Assembly: GCA_902530595.1 (NCBI GenBank)
Contig: CACAAX010000012.1
Location: 1 to 42,793 of the forward strand
Direction of reading: 5' to 3'
Length of the DNA stretch: 42,793 bases
Source: an uncultured Alphaproteobacteria bacterium
GTDB taxonomy: Bacteria; Pseudomonadota; Alphaproteobacteria; Rhodobacterales; Rhodobacteraceae
Below the pieces are notes generated by a model. It saw only the letters and a program-made list of their open reading frames with translations. It was not told the origin of the DNA and made no database searches. Positions 25,273 to 33,988 of this stretch are shown piece after piece (positions within the stretch are counted from its first letter, which is position 1; each line of letters begins with the position of its first letter). A program made the position numbers and the translations under genes.

Positions 25273-26331
25273 AGTGTTCATTCTATTATTTGCTATTTGT
25301 AATATTCTATCCACCATTAAACTTAGCCCTCTTTGGGATATATCATCTAATCTTAGGGTAGCAAATACTTCTTTTTTCTCTCTTAAGAGTCCCCGTTTGT
25401 ATCTGGGGTCATAATGCTTTTCTATCAATTGTTTTGCAAGTTCAATAAACTCTTTATTTTTTGCCATTTGTAACCAACTTTCTACAATTTTAGGTCCCGC
25501 TATGGTCGAAAGGCTCGTAATCTGTTTTTCTAATAAATCTAGATCACTTGTTATTTCTGAATATTCTTCAACTAAAAATTGTGCCCTCTGTTCAACTGTA
25601 GCCGATATTTCAATTTGTGGAGAGCTTTTCATTAACTTCCAAAATTCTTTAGGTATATGCAAGTTTCCAATTTTATTGGATTCTGCTTCAACAAATATAG
25701 GTTCACCAGTTTCGAGGTTTTTGACTTTATCGTAAATCAAAGTTTCGAATAACTTTTGAGACGGTTGTTTCTGTCCTTGTGATCCAAATACTGATCCTTT
25801 GTGATTGGCTAGGTTTTCTAGATCGATCGTTTGCCCATTTCTTTCCTCTATCAAATTAAGCATTTTTGTTTTTGCTGTACCTGTATTACCCGTAAGGAGT
25901 ATTAGAAAGTAATTTTCTATATTTTTATTCAGGAATTCACTGACATGTTTTCGAAATGATTTATAGCCTCCATCCACAACTCCTACCTTCCATCCTATTT
26001 GGTCAAGTATAGTTGCAAAGGCATAGGATCGCTGTCCACCTCGCCAACAGTAGATTAAAGGAATCCAATCTCGATTTTTTTCTCGAATATTCTCTTTTAA
26101 ATGATTTGAAATGTTTTTTGAGATAAGAGCGGCACCGAGTTTTTTTGCTTCAAACTTACTACTCTGCTTATATATGGTGCCTATTATCTCACGCTCTTTA
26201 TCAGAAAGAACCGGTAAATTAATTGCACCAGGTATATGATCAACCTCGTACTCGGATGGCGACCGAACATCTATTACATCATCGAGTTTTTTCAAATCGA
26301 TATCGGAAAAACTTATACGTTTAATTGCCAT
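25267..26331 (-). CDS. selU: tRNA 2-selenouridine synthase SelU
   Basis: SelU (YbbB, MnmH) uses selenophosphate to turn 2-thiouridine into 2-selenouridine at the wobble position of tRNAs for Lys, Glu and Gln. The N-terminal rhodanese domain has DVRSPSEYEVDHIPGAINLP and the active-site Cys in IYCWRGGQRS. The C-terminal P-loop domain has TGNTGTAKTKML. I chose the ATG at 26329-26331 because the protein then opens directly with the rhodanese domain. A GTG at 26365-26367 would add 12 residues. Its tail overlaps selD by 6 bases. The pairing gives donor and user of selenophosphate side by side. Confidence 0.94.
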   Translation of the reverse strand: MAIKRISFSDIDLKKLDDVIDVRSPSEYEVDHIPGAINLPVLSDKEREIIGTIYKQSSKFEAKKLGAALISKNISNHLKENIREKNRDWIPLIYCWRGGQRSYAFATILDQIGWKVGVVDGGYKSFRKHVSEFLNKNIENYFLILLTGNTGTAKTKMLNLIEERNGQTIDLENLANHKGSVFGSQGQKQPSQKLFETLIYDKVKNLETGEPIFVEAESNKIGNLHIPKEFWKLMKSSPQIEISATVEQRAQFLVEEYSEITSDLDLLEKQITSLSTIAGPKIVESWLQMAKNKEFIELAKQLIEKHYDPRYKRGLLREKKEVFATLRLDDISQRGLSLMVDRILQIANNRMNTL

Positions 26332-26423
26332 ATCTTTATTAAAAACCTCTTTAAAAACTTTCAACACGATGTGCTGTTAATGGATTAGTATTAACTTAGG
26401 CGAAAAAATTGAAGGATACAAAA

Positions 26424-26960
26424 ATGTTTTCAAATTTACGAAGAGTTGTTACTGGAAATGATGCAAGTGGAAAATCGTTGATAACTTTTGACGGGCCACC
26501 CCCTGCGTCGTATGAAATGGGTGCAGGCGGACTCTATGAATTATGGAACTCTGCAGGAAATGTCCTAAATTCGCGGGATAAACTTGATCGTGGGCTAGGA
26601 AAAGTAGTTCTGGGTCCACAATCTGGGGGAGTAAAGTTTCGGTATTTCGCAATAGCGCCAACTCCAGAGGGGATCTCGAATGATGAGCTAAATAAAATGT
26701 TTGCTAAAGTATTTGGAGACATTAATGCAGCCGATGACCGTGTGGATGTAACTCGACATCCTGGAATGCATAAAACTAAAACTTTGGACTATATAATCCT
26801 CCTAAAAGGAACTGCTAAATTAATTTTAGATAATGATGACGCTGATCTTAAGCCCTTTGATGTTGTAGTACAGAGGTCTACTAACCATGCTTGGGTATGC
26901 ACCAGTCAGGACCCTGCTTTATTTATAGCTGTACTTATAGCAACTGAAGTGGATATCTAA
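26424..26960 (+). CDS. Cupin-domain protein of unknown substrate
   Basis: A 178-residue protein with a single C-terminal cupin fold: KTLDYIILLKGTAKLILDN (about 122-140) and DVVVQRSTNHAWVCTSQDPALFIAVLI (about 147-173). The metal motifs are partial: the second cupin motif keeps one His (NHAW) and the first has no clear H-x-H. The N-terminal half (RRVVTGNDASGKSL and ELWN) resembles proteins described as cupin domain-containing regulators or isomerases of small aromatic or dicarboxylic acids. I chose the ATG at 26424 because GAAGGA sits 7 bases before it. The TRAP genes follow 105 bases later. It may be part of the same substrate module. Confidence 0.75.
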   Translation: MFSNLRRVVTGNDASGKSLITFDGPPPASYEMGAGGLYELWNSAGNVLNSRDKLDRGLGKVVLGPQSGGVKFRYFAIAPTPEGISNDELNKMFAKVFGDINAADDRVDVTRHPGMHKTKTLDYIILLKGTAKLILDNDDADLKPFDVVVQRSTNHAWVCTSQDPALFIAVLIATEVDI

Positions 26961-27050
26961 ATCGCCCTTCCTTTTGGTTATATTTAAATGAAGATTTGGT
27001 TTTACATTGTGTCAATTTGTCGCTAACTTTTTTAATATAAGAACAAATAT

Positions 27051-27060
27051 AAAAGGGGGG
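27051..27060 (+). promoter_or_regulatory. Strong ribosome binding site of dctP
   Basis: AAAAGGGGGG ends 5 bases before the ATG of the TRAP binding-protein gene. A G-rich Shine-Dalgarno of this strength is rare in this AT-rich window and fits the high expression expected for a periplasmic binding protein. The 105-base gap before dctP must hold its promoter; I see AT-rich stretches such as TAATAT at 27033-27038 but no convincing -35 box. Confidence 0.55.
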
Positions 27061-27065
27061 AAACG

Positions 27066-28127
27066 ATGAAAAAACTATTTTTTGGTATTTTTTCTGTGTT
27101 AATCATTTCTATTACTTCACAACTAGCGGTAGCTAAAGAGATAAGTGTTACTTATGTTGCTGGACATCCACCGGTATTCAGATGGGTGAAACACGTCAAT
27201 CAAACATTTATTCCAGCAGTAAACAAATCTTTGGAAGGTAGTGGTCATTCTATAAAATGGAGTGAACAATATGGGGGATCCTTGGCAAAAGTTGGAGATG
27301 AGCTTGAAGCGGTTGAAGAGGGGTTAGCTGAAATAGGAGGAATATCAAGTTTATTTGACCCTGCTAAACTAGCGGTGCAAAACGTCACTTATTATTCTCC
27401 CTTTGTTTCAAGTAACGTCGACAAAGTATCTGAGTTAATGACAAGAATGCAGTTCGAGAACAAAGATATGAAGGCAGCTTGGGAAGCGAATGGATTAATT
27501 CAGCTAGGTGGTTCCATTGCAATTGATGATTACTTACTAATGACAACCTTCCCAGTCAATTCGATTGCCGATTTAAAAGGAAGAAAAATTGGAGCTCCTG
27601 GTCCTGCTGTTACTTGGTTGAAGGGAACAGGAGCAGTCGGAGTATCCGGTAATCTGACCACTTACAACAATGAAATAAAAGCAGGGGTATATGACGGAGT
27701 AATAGTTTTTGCTTCTGCAGCATTGCCTGGCAAACTTCATGAGGTGGCCCCATATATAACAAAAGTTGGGTTCGGAGCTCAATATGCTGGCTCAATTGCG
27801 GCTAATAAAGATTGGTTTGAATCTCAACCCGATGTTGTGCAGAAGGCTCTAATAGACGCTGGTGAAACATACCGAGTTGCATATCAAAAAGATCTAGGTG
27901 CATCAGTTGCTAAATTTCTGTCTATAATGGAATCTCAAGGAGCAAAGGTTTCTGAAGCTAGTCCCGAGATGAGGAAAAAATGGGCTGCTGGAATGGATAA
28001 TGTTGCTATGGAGTGGGCTAAAAAACTAGACTCTTCTGGTGTGAATGGAACTGCAGTTCTAAAAGCCTATATGGACACGATGAGAGATGCAGGAGCAAAG
28101 CCGGTTAGAAACTGGGATAAAGAGTAA
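27066..28127 (+). CDS. dctP: TRAP transporter periplasmic binding protein (DctP family)
   Basis: The binding protein of a tripartite ATP-independent periplasmic transporter. A Sec signal peptide runs to about residue 23 (cleavage after AVA, before KEISVTYVAGHPP). The mature part has the DctP pattern: EQYGGSLAKVGDELEAVEEGLAEIG, DLKGRKIGAPGPAVTWLKGTGAVGV, YDGVIVFASAALPGKLHEVAPYIT. The 353-residue length is normal. No conserved Arg position can be used to assign a substrate by eye, so 'C4-dicarboxylate' is only the family name. A strong ribosome binding site precedes it and a hairpin follows it before dctQ. The next genes suggest a cyclic or amide-containing ligand. Confidence 0.93.
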   Translation: MKKLFFGIFSVLIISITSQLAVAKEISVTYVAGHPPVFRWVKHVNQTFIPAVNKSLEGSGHSIKWSEQYGGSLAKVGDELEAVEEGLAEIGGISSLFDPAKLAVQNVTYYSPFVSSNVDKVSELMTRMQFENKDMKAAWEANGLIQLGGSIAIDDYLLMTTFPVNSIADLKGRKIGAPGPAVTWLKGTGAVGVSGNLTTYNNEIKAGVYDGVIVFASAALPGKLHEVAPYITKVGFGAQYAGSIAANKDWFESQPDVVQKALIDAGETYRVAYQKDLGASVAKFLSIMESQGAKVSEASPEMRKKWAAGMDNVAMEWAKKLDSSGVNGTAVLKAYMDTMRDAGAKPVRNWDKE

Positions 28128-28151
28128 AGACAAGTATCTTTTGTATATTTG

Positions 28152-28181
28152 AGGTGCCTTTTGAATAAGGCACCTTACTTT
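28152..28181 (+). terminator. Hairpin between dctP and dctQ, likely attenuating terminator
   Basis: A perfect 9-base stem, AGGTGCCTT (28152-28160) and AAGGCACCT (28167-28175), with a 6-base loop, is followed by TACTTTTTTT. This is a classic intrinsic terminator shape. Placed between the binding-protein gene and the two membrane genes, it should let most transcripts stop after dctP, giving more binding protein than permease. Partial read-through would supply dctQ and dctM. Confidence 0.75.
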
Positions 28182-28208
28182 TTTTAAATTTTATTTCTTC
28201 ATATACAG

Positions 28209-28856
28209 ATGGGTTTAACAAAGCTTTTATTTTCAAAAACAGAACTGTTCTTCAATTTTATTACGCAGAGTTTTAATATAATCGGGACGATATTAATCAT
28301 TTTTATAATGATAATAGTCAATGCTGATGTAATAGGTAGAGAATTGTTTCTAATGCCTATTGCGGGCGTCCCAATGATGGTATCAATGTCTATTGTTGCA
28401 ATAGTTTTTTTGCAAACGCCTCAAACATTTAATCGAGGCAGACTTACTCAAAATGTATCTATATTAAATGCCATTGGACGAAGAATGCCTTTAGTAAAAT
28501 TGCTATTAGATATCACATATTCTATAGCAGCTTTTTTCTTAATTTTACAGATATTCAAGTCGACTTATCCTTTATTTATAAAATCTTGGGTAAGAAATAC
28601 GTATGAGGGAACCATAGGAGATTTTACAGCACCAATCTGGCCCATAAAACTTGTCATCCTTTTGGGGTGTTTTTTACTGATGGTGCAAATCATGTTATTT
28701 GGTATTAGGCAAGTGATAAAATATTATGATCCAACACATCAAGAAAATGAATCAGAAAAGATTAATGCAGAGGATATGGCTCTAAGGTTAGTTGCACAAA
28801 ATACGAAAAAGATAATCACGGGAACTGAGGAAAAAGAACCCGCAGAGAGGAACTAA
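28209..28856 (+). CDS. dctQ: TRAP transporter small permease (DctQ family)
   Basis: The small membrane subunit of the TRAP transporter, 215 residues with four hydrophobic segments (about 22-42, 58-80, 100-122, 148-170). The motif VNADVIGRELF (about 38-48) matches the DctQ helix 1-2 region, where NVxxRYxF is common. The C-terminal 40 residues form a charged cytoplasmic tail. It lies 81 bases after dctP, with the terminator-like hairpin between, and 48 bases before dctM. Confidence 0.9.
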   Translation: MGLTKLLFSKTELFFNFITQSFNIIGTILIIFIMIIVNADVIGRELFLMPIAGVPMMVSMSIVAIVFLQTPQTFNRGRLTQNVSILNAIGRRMPLVKLLLDITYSIAAFFLILQIFKSTYPLFIKSWVRNTYEGTIGDFTAPIWPIKLVILLGCFLLMVQIMLFGIRQVIKYYDPTHQENESEKINAEDMALRLVAQNTKKIITGTEEKEPAERN

Positions 28857-28904
28857 ATTGATTGTTTTTTCCTTCAGAGATTTCTTTATAAAGAAGCGTT
28901 GCTA

Positions 28905-30218
28905 ATGACCCCTTTTGACATTGGACTATACTCACTGGTTGCAATTGTAATACTTGTTTATATGGGCTTTTGGGTTCCCTTTGCTTTGATGCTTTCTTCC
29001 TATATAGGAGTTTGGTTAATAAAAGACTCCTCTATTTTAGCAGGAAAATTGCTAGCACTGGCAGCATCTGAAGCCATTTCAAGCTATTTTTTTGGCGTAG
29101 TGCCATTGTTCGTATTCATGGGAAATGTTGTTTCAGCTACAGGGATGGGAGAAGATGCCTATGACGTTGCTAATCAAGCATTTAGAAAAATCAAAGGTGG
29201 TTTGGCTATCGGAACAGTTGGAGCCAACGCAGTATTTGCGGCTGTAACGGGAATATCAATAGCATCAGCTGCAGTATTTACTAAAATTGCGGTTCCCCAT
29301 ATGGTCAAGTTTGGTTATTCACCGAGGTTTTCGGTAGGAGTGGTTGCAGGTTCTTCAGTTCTTGGAATGCTTATTCCTCCAAGCTTGTTGTTAATTTTAT
29401 ATGGAATTTTAACGGAACAATCAATTGGGGATTTATTTGTTGCTGCAATTATTCCAGGGATCTTGTTAGCAATAGTTTTTGGCTTTGGAATTTTTATTCT
29501 ATGTATTTTTTGGAAAAAATTTGTATTTTCAGAAGAAGTTCAAACTTTTGGTGATATTGAATTAATGCCATTGAAAGATTTTTGCTTAAAATGTTTGCCT
29601 TTAATTTTTTTAATTTCCATAGTTTTAGGGGGTATTTACGGAGGGATTTTTACTCCGATAGAAGCGGGTGCGATCGGTAGTCTTGGAGCAGTAATAATAG
29701 GTATTCTGAAAAGACGGCTCTCATTGAAAGTTCTTTGGGAGGTGCTCGTCGAAACTGGCTATATAACGGCTACAATATCTTTCATTATCATAGCGGCACA
29801 GATGTATGCCAGAATGCTAGCTCTTTCTGGAATGCCAGCAGAGTTTGGTTCGTTTGTGGTTGGTTCAGACCTAAGCATAATGGGTATAATAATTCTTTAC
29901 ATAATACTCATTATACTGATGGGAACGATATTAGATAGTGGATCAATAATGTTGATACTAGTGCCTTTAATGTATCCTATATTGGTCTCTCTGAATATTG
30001 ATTTGATTTGGTTTGGAATAGTCACCGTTATTGCCGTTGAGGTAGGGCTCCTTACTCCTCCTTTAGGCATATCTATATTTGTTATTAAGTCTTCTCTAGA
30101 TAATGATAAAATATCGTTGGGAGACATATTTGCGGGTGCAGCACCATTTGCTTTAATGATGGTTGCAGTATTGTTACTTGTGATTGCGTTCCCAATTTTG
30201 ACAACAATTCTTTTATAA
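28905..30218 (+). CDS. dctM: TRAP transporter large permease (DctM family)
   Basis: The large membrane subunit that moves the substrate with sodium ions. The protein has 437 residues with 11-12 membrane helices. Family patterns include PLFVFMGNVV, the GANAVFAAVTGISIASAAVFT segment, VGVVAGSSVLGMLIPPSLLLILYG and TEQSIGDLFVAAIIPG, then ILDSGSIMLILVPLMYPI and VEVGLLTPPLGISIFVIKS. I use the ATG at 28905, preceded by AAGAAG; a TTG lies two codons earlier. The cyclase gene follows after 9 bases with AGAGGA before its ATG, so they form one operon. Confidence 0.94.
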   Translation: MTPFDIGLYSLVAIVILVYMGFWVPFALMLSSYIGVWLIKDSSILAGKLLALAASEAISSYFFGVVPLFVFMGNVVSATGMGEDAYDVANQAFRKIKGGLAIGTVGANAVFAAVTGISIASAAVFTKIAVPHMVKFGYSPRFSVGVVAGSSVLGMLIPPSLLLILYGILTEQSIGDLFVAAIIPGILLAIVFGFGIFILCIFWKKFVFSEEVQTFGDIELMPLKDFCLKCLPLIFLISIVLGGIYGGIFTPIEAGAIGSLGAVIIGILKRRLSLKVLWEVLVETGYITATISFIIIAAQMYARMLALSGMPAEFGSFVVGSDLSIMGIIILYIILIILMGTILDSGSIMLILVPLMYPILVSLNIDLIWFGIVTVIAVEVGLLTPPLGISIFVIKSSLDNDKISLGDIFAGAAPFALMMVAVLLLVIAFPILTTILL

Positions 30219-30227
30219 GAGGAAAAA

Positions 30228-31004
30228 ATGCCAAGAAAATTTATTGATCTTTCGGTAGCCTTAGAAACGGGTATTGTTTCAGATCCCCCTATGGCTCTTC
30301 CCGAAATAGAGTATGTAGATCATGCTATGTCAGCAGATCAAATCTGTTCCTTTTTTCCAGGACTCGACAAAAAAGATTTGCCCGCTGAAGAAGGTTGGGC
30401 CGTGGAAAATCTGAAAATAAGTACTCATAACGGTACGCATTTAGATGCTCCTTATCATTACCATTCTACAATGGATGGTGGAAAACGAGCCATTACAATT
30501 GACGAGGTTCCTTTGGATTGGTGCTTTAATGATGGTGTAAAATTAGACTTCAGGCATTTTGAGGACGGTTATGTGGTTACTCCTAACGACATAGATGCTG
30601 AATTAGATAGAATAGGTTATCAAATTAAACCCTTTGATATAGTCTTGGTCAACACTTCAGCTGGGGAGAGATATGGTTACGATGATTATTTACTCAAAGG
30701 CTGCGGTATAGGTCGAGAAGCAACGCTTCATCTAACTAGTAAGGGAGTTAAAGTTACTGGAACGGATGCATGGAGTTGGGATGCGCCATTTTCTCATACA
30801 GCAAAAAGATATGCTGAGAGTAAGGATCCTTCTATAATTTGGGAGGGACATAGAGCTGGTATGGAAAGAGCATATTGTCATATTGAAAAACTGAGCTCAT
30901 TAGAAAAACTACCTGACTTTGGTTTTTTGGTTTCTTGCTTTCCCTTTAAAATAAAGAAAGCATCAGCTGGCTTCATTAGAGCAGTAGCAATCCTGGAAGA
31001 ATAA
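30228..31004 (+). CDS. Cyclase-family metal hydrolase (kynurenine formamidase/isatin hydrolase fold)
   Basis: The 258-residue protein belongs to the cyclase family (kynurenine formamidase, isatin hydrolase). The metal-binding motif H-x-G-T-H-x-D-x-P-x-H is complete at 67-77 (HNGTHLDAPYH). The domain also shows FIDLSVALE at the start and LVNTSAGERYGYDDYL. Members hydrolyse cyclic or formylated amides such as isatin or N-formylkynurenine. It sits 9 bases after dctM, so the transporter probably brings in its substrate or a precursor. The exact substrate cannot be told. An OsmC gene follows after 15 bases. Confidence 0.88.
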   Translation: MPRKFIDLSVALETGIVSDPPMALPEIEYVDHAMSADQICSFFPGLDKKDLPAEEGWAVENLKISTHNGTHLDAPYHYHSTMDGGKRAITIDEVPLDWCFNDGVKLDFRHFEDGYVVTPNDIDAELDRIGYQIKPFDIVLVNTSAGERYGYDDYLLKGCGIGREATLHLTSKGVKVTGTDAWSWDAPFSHTAKRYAESKDPSIIWEGHRAGMERAYCHIEKLSSLEKLPDFGFLVSCFPFKIKKASAGFIRAVAILEE

Positions 31005-31019
31005 TCAGAAAGAAGAAAT

Positions 31020-31526
31020 ATGAACAATAAATTAGATTTAGAAAATTTACCAGACGAAGCAGAAGTAAAGTTTACTTGCAATGGCCAAGCCGTTGGAAAA
31101 ATGAGAAATGAACTTAAAGTAGATATGGTGTCTCCAATAAAGGAGTCATTCCATTTGGCTACTGACGAAGGTTCTTTTCATGGAGGTGATGCTACTGCCC
31201 CACCGCCACTTGCTTTATTTATAGCAAGTCTTACTGGTTGCATAATGACACAAATTAGGGCGTTTTCTAAAAGAATGAAAATTGAAATAAACGATTTAAA
31301 GGTTGATAGCCGAATTATATGGAAATGGAAAAAACTCGATAATATTTATGAAACGGCTCCTCAAAGTTTCGAATTAGATGTATTCATAGAAAGCACTGAA
31401 CCTTTAGAAAGAGTGAAAAGTTTAATCGCGGCAGCTAAAAAGGGATGCTTTATTGAGCAAACTTTAGGTCAAAAAAATATTATTAACCATAAGTTAAGGG
31501 ATGGTGACAGCTGGGTTGATGTATGA
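31020..31526 (+). CDS. OsmC-family peroxide reductase
   Basis: A 168-residue OsmC/Ohr-fold protein. Both redox cysteines are in place: C74 in SLTGCIMTQIRAF and C143 in KKGCFIEQTLG. The region PPPLALFIASL fits the helix that holds the first Cys. Members reduce organic hydroperoxides; some are linked to catabolic operons. It follows the cyclase gene by 15 bases and ends 7 bases before the convergent AidB-like gene. Confidence 0.85.
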   Translation: MNNKLDLENLPDEAEVKFTCNGQAVGKMRNELKVDMVSPIKESFHLATDEGSFHGGDATAPPPLALFIASLTGCIMTQIRAFSKRMKIEINDLKVDSRIIWKWKKLDNIYETAPQSFELDVFIESTEPLERVKSLIAAAKKGCFIEQTLGQKNIINHKLRDGDSWVDV

Positions 31527-31533
31527 AGTTGAC

Positions 31534-33201
31534 TTAGGTTGGTAAAGCTCTTTTTATAATATCGTCAAAATTTGTATTTGAATTTAGAGTTCCAAAAGCT
31601 CCAGTCCAGTTGCCTCCAAGGCGACTACTACAAAAAGCCGAAGCTATTTCTTCATTACAATTTTTCAAGAAAATAGAAGCCTGCATCAGTGTTGCTAATC
31701 GTTCTGTTATAGATCTTGATTTTATTTCTAAATCCTCTGGGTTCTTTAACTCAAGAAATAAATTATCAAAATTCAAATCATAGTAAGCATTTAATCCTCT
31801 CGCTTTCTCTAATTCGTTGAAAACTGAAGAAATAGCGTTTTTATCCTTTTGCATGGCCCTCAAAACATCGACACACATAACGTTACCACTTCCTTCCCAA
31901 ATACTATTTAGAGGAGCTTCCCGATATAATCTAGGCATAATTGACTCTTCTATGTATCCTGGTCCACCATGACATTCCAAGGCCTCAAAAATCAGGTACG
32001 GCGCTCTTTTAGTTATCCAATACTTACTCACAGTCGTGAATATTCGCGATATTGATTTTTCGTTTTCATCCTCTTCCTGACAATCAACTGACCTAGCTAC
32101 CCTCATAGCGAGATTAGCTGCCGCGTCGCTTTCTAAAATCATATCTGCTATGACATTCTTCATAAGAGGTTGATCAATCAATTTTTTCTGGAAAGCCGAT
32201 CTATGGGTCGTGTGGTGTAGGACCTGAACAACCGCTTGACGCATTAAAGACGCTGAGCTGACAGCACAGTAAATTCTGTTTCCTATAACCATATCGAGTA
32301 TAGTCTTAATTCCCTTACCTTCTTCTCCAATCATTGTGCCAAACGTATCATCAAGCTCAATTTCAGAGGATGCATTCGACCTATTTCCAAGCTTGTCTTT
32401 TAGTCTTTGGATGAAAAAACTATTTCGTTCCCCATCTGGTTTCCATCTTGGAACAAGAAAGCATGACAAACCGACATTAGTATTAGCTAGCACAAGAAAG
32501 GCATCGCACATTGGGGCTGAACAAAAATACTTATGCCCAGTAAGAAGATATTCCGATCCATTGCCAACACTTGAGGACACCGGTTTTGCTAGTGTAGAGT
32601 TGGCTCTAACATCTGATCCACCTTGTTTCTCAGTCATAAACATGCCTATTGTTCCACCCAATTTCTGATCAATAGGGATATCTCGATCGTCATACTCATT
32701 AGATAGTACCTTTGGTAGCCATTGAGCTTCTAAGTCTGGATTATGCTTCAGTGCCGGAATAACAGAATACGTCATTGCCATTGGACACATAACACCTCCC
32801 TCAACCTGGCTAAACATATAAGTGAGTGCCATATGTGCGACCTGTGACCCTTCTTTTTTATGGTTCCACGCAAAACTTGGGATTTCATTCTTTATAGCTA
32901 CTCCCAAGAGGTGATGGTAAGAAGGATGATAATCAACGTAGTTAATTCTATTGCCATATTGATCGAATGCCTTTAATTCTGGCGGATTCTTATTTGCCTT
33001 CTCAGCATGATCAAACATTTCAGTGCAGCCCATCAAATGTCCAAAAGCACTTAAATTTTTCTCTGCCCAACCAGCGCCTTCTCTATTAACAGCTTCTCTA
33101 AGATTTTTATCATTTTTCCATAAATCTTGATTGCCCATATATGGCGGCATGTTTTCAACTTCATGGGTAGGTAATTGTTTAATTGGTCTAAGATGGTTCA
33201 T
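31534..33201 (-). CDS. AidB-like acyl-CoA dehydrogenase
   Basis: A 555-residue flavoprotein of the AidB branch of acyl-CoA dehydrogenases, longer than the common 380-400 residues. The N-terminal stretch PPYMGNQDLW and LREAVNREGAGWAEK, then HPSYHHLLGVAI, match E. coli AidB. MFMTEKQGGSDV and YFCSAPMCDAFLVLA correspond to the FAD core, and ALECHGGPGYIEE and IWEGSGNVMCVDVLR to the C-terminal half. AidB has weak isovaleryl-CoA dehydrogenase activity and is tied to protection from alkylating agents. I use the ATG at 33199-33201. It is the last gene of the five-gene operon. Confidence 0.92.
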   Translation of the reverse strand: MNHLRPIKQLPTHEVENMPPYMGNQDLWKNDKNLREAVNREGAGWAEKNLSAFGHLMGCTEMFDHAEKANKNPPELKAFDQYGNRINYVDYHPSYHHLLGVAIKNEIPSFAWNHKKEGSQVAHMALTYMFSQVEGGVMCPMAMTYSVIPALKHNPDLEAQWLPKVLSNEYDDRDIPIDQKLGGTIGMFMTEKQGGSDVRANSTLAKPVSSSVGNGSEYLLTGHKYFCSAPMCDAFLVLANTNVGLSCFLVPRWKPDGERNSFFIQRLKDKLGNRSNASSEIELDDTFGTMIGEEGKGIKTILDMVIGNRIYCAVSSASLMRQAVVQVLHHTTHRSAFQKKLIDQPLMKNVIADMILESDAAANLAMRVARSVDCQEEDENEKSISRIFTTVSKYWITKRAPYLIFEALECHGGPGYIEESIMPRLYREAPLNSIWEGSGNVMCVDVLRAMQKDKNAISSVFNELEKARGLNAYYDLNFDNLFLELKNPEDLEIKSRSITERLATLMQASIFLKNCNEEIASAFCSSRLGGNWTGAFGTLNSNTNFDDIIKRALPT

Positions 33202-33205
33202 ATTA

Positions 33206-33988
33206 TCATTCCATTTTATTAAGTGAAAGCACACTATTTATTCTTATAGTCCCGGGTGTTCTCACACTACAGTAAACGCCAAAATCCTGGTGGCCAAAAC
33301 GTTCATTAAGTATACCTATGGTATCACAATTATGTTGGCCTGTCTTAGTATTAGTTTTTGTAGCGTTACATCGCTCAATTCTATCAACGACCTTTAACTC
33401 TACTTTATCAACTTTAATTAATTCACCAACCCAATCAAATTCAGTCCATGGCTTCCCGGTTCGTATCCATATATTTCCTCTAAACCTTTCAGGTTCCAAG
33501 CTAATCCCTGCTTTTTTAGAGAGGTCTTCTAGAGAGTCCAGCGAGTTGATAGAAATTGACTGGAAAGGAGTGTCTGTGAGAGCTGTATCGGCTACGCAAA
33601 CTAATTTGGTAGGTTTCGGAAATTTATCAGAACAAATAGGGAGCAACCAGTTCACGAAAGATCCTCTGTCAGTATGATCACTAAGGTCTAATGATATAGG
33701 TTTTAGCTCAGGATGTTTAAAAGTATATTTTTGATCATCAGTCCTTATTGACTCGACGGCTGATAGCGTAGGCATAATTGAGCCTCTGAGAAACTTAGTA
33801 CACGGTTGCCACTCATTTGATAATTCGTCAAAAGAACTTTTTTCATGCACCAATGCCCACATCCTGTCTAACGGTAGAGCTTTTCTTCTTTCTAACTTAA
33901 TCTGTGTAATTTCTTCGCGACTTATCGATTTTATTGGATGCCGAAAAATCTTTTCCACTCTAACAGGCAGGGTGCTTCGTAAATTCAT
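33206..33988 (-). CDS. MOSC-domain protein
   Basis: A 260-residue protein with the MOSC N-terminal barrel (VEKIFRHPIKSISREE, then LDRMWALVHE at about 37-46) and the MOSC domain proper (about 120-250): RFRGNIWIRTG, WVGELIKVDKVELKVVDRIERCNAT and GVYCSVRTPGTI. MOSC domains occur in molybdenum-cofactor sulfurases and in mARC-type reductases of N-hydroxylated compounds. C227-like Cys in ERCNATKTN is a typical conserved site. The start codon shares one base with the stop of the carboxylase gene (TAATG), so the two are translationally coupled. Confidence 0.85.
   Translation of the reverse strand: MNLRSTLPVRVEKIFRHPIKSISREEITQIKLERRKALPLDRMWALVHEKSSFDELSNEWQPCTKFLRGSIMPTLSAVESIRTDDQKYTFKHPELKPISLDLSDHTDRGSFVNWLLPICSDKFPKPTKLVCVADTALTDTPFQSISINSLDSLEDLSKKAGISLEPERFRGNIWIRTGKPWTEFDWVGELIKVDKVELKVVDRIERCNATKTNTKTGQHNCDTIGILNERFGHQDFGVYCSVRTPGTIRINSVLSLNKME

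Noticed and set aside
31534-33201. DmdC (methylmercaptopropionyl-CoA dehydrogenase) as partner of the DmdA-like gene
   Set aside because: The N-terminal motifs match AidB, not the DmdC type, and the gene sits 19 kb away in another operon.
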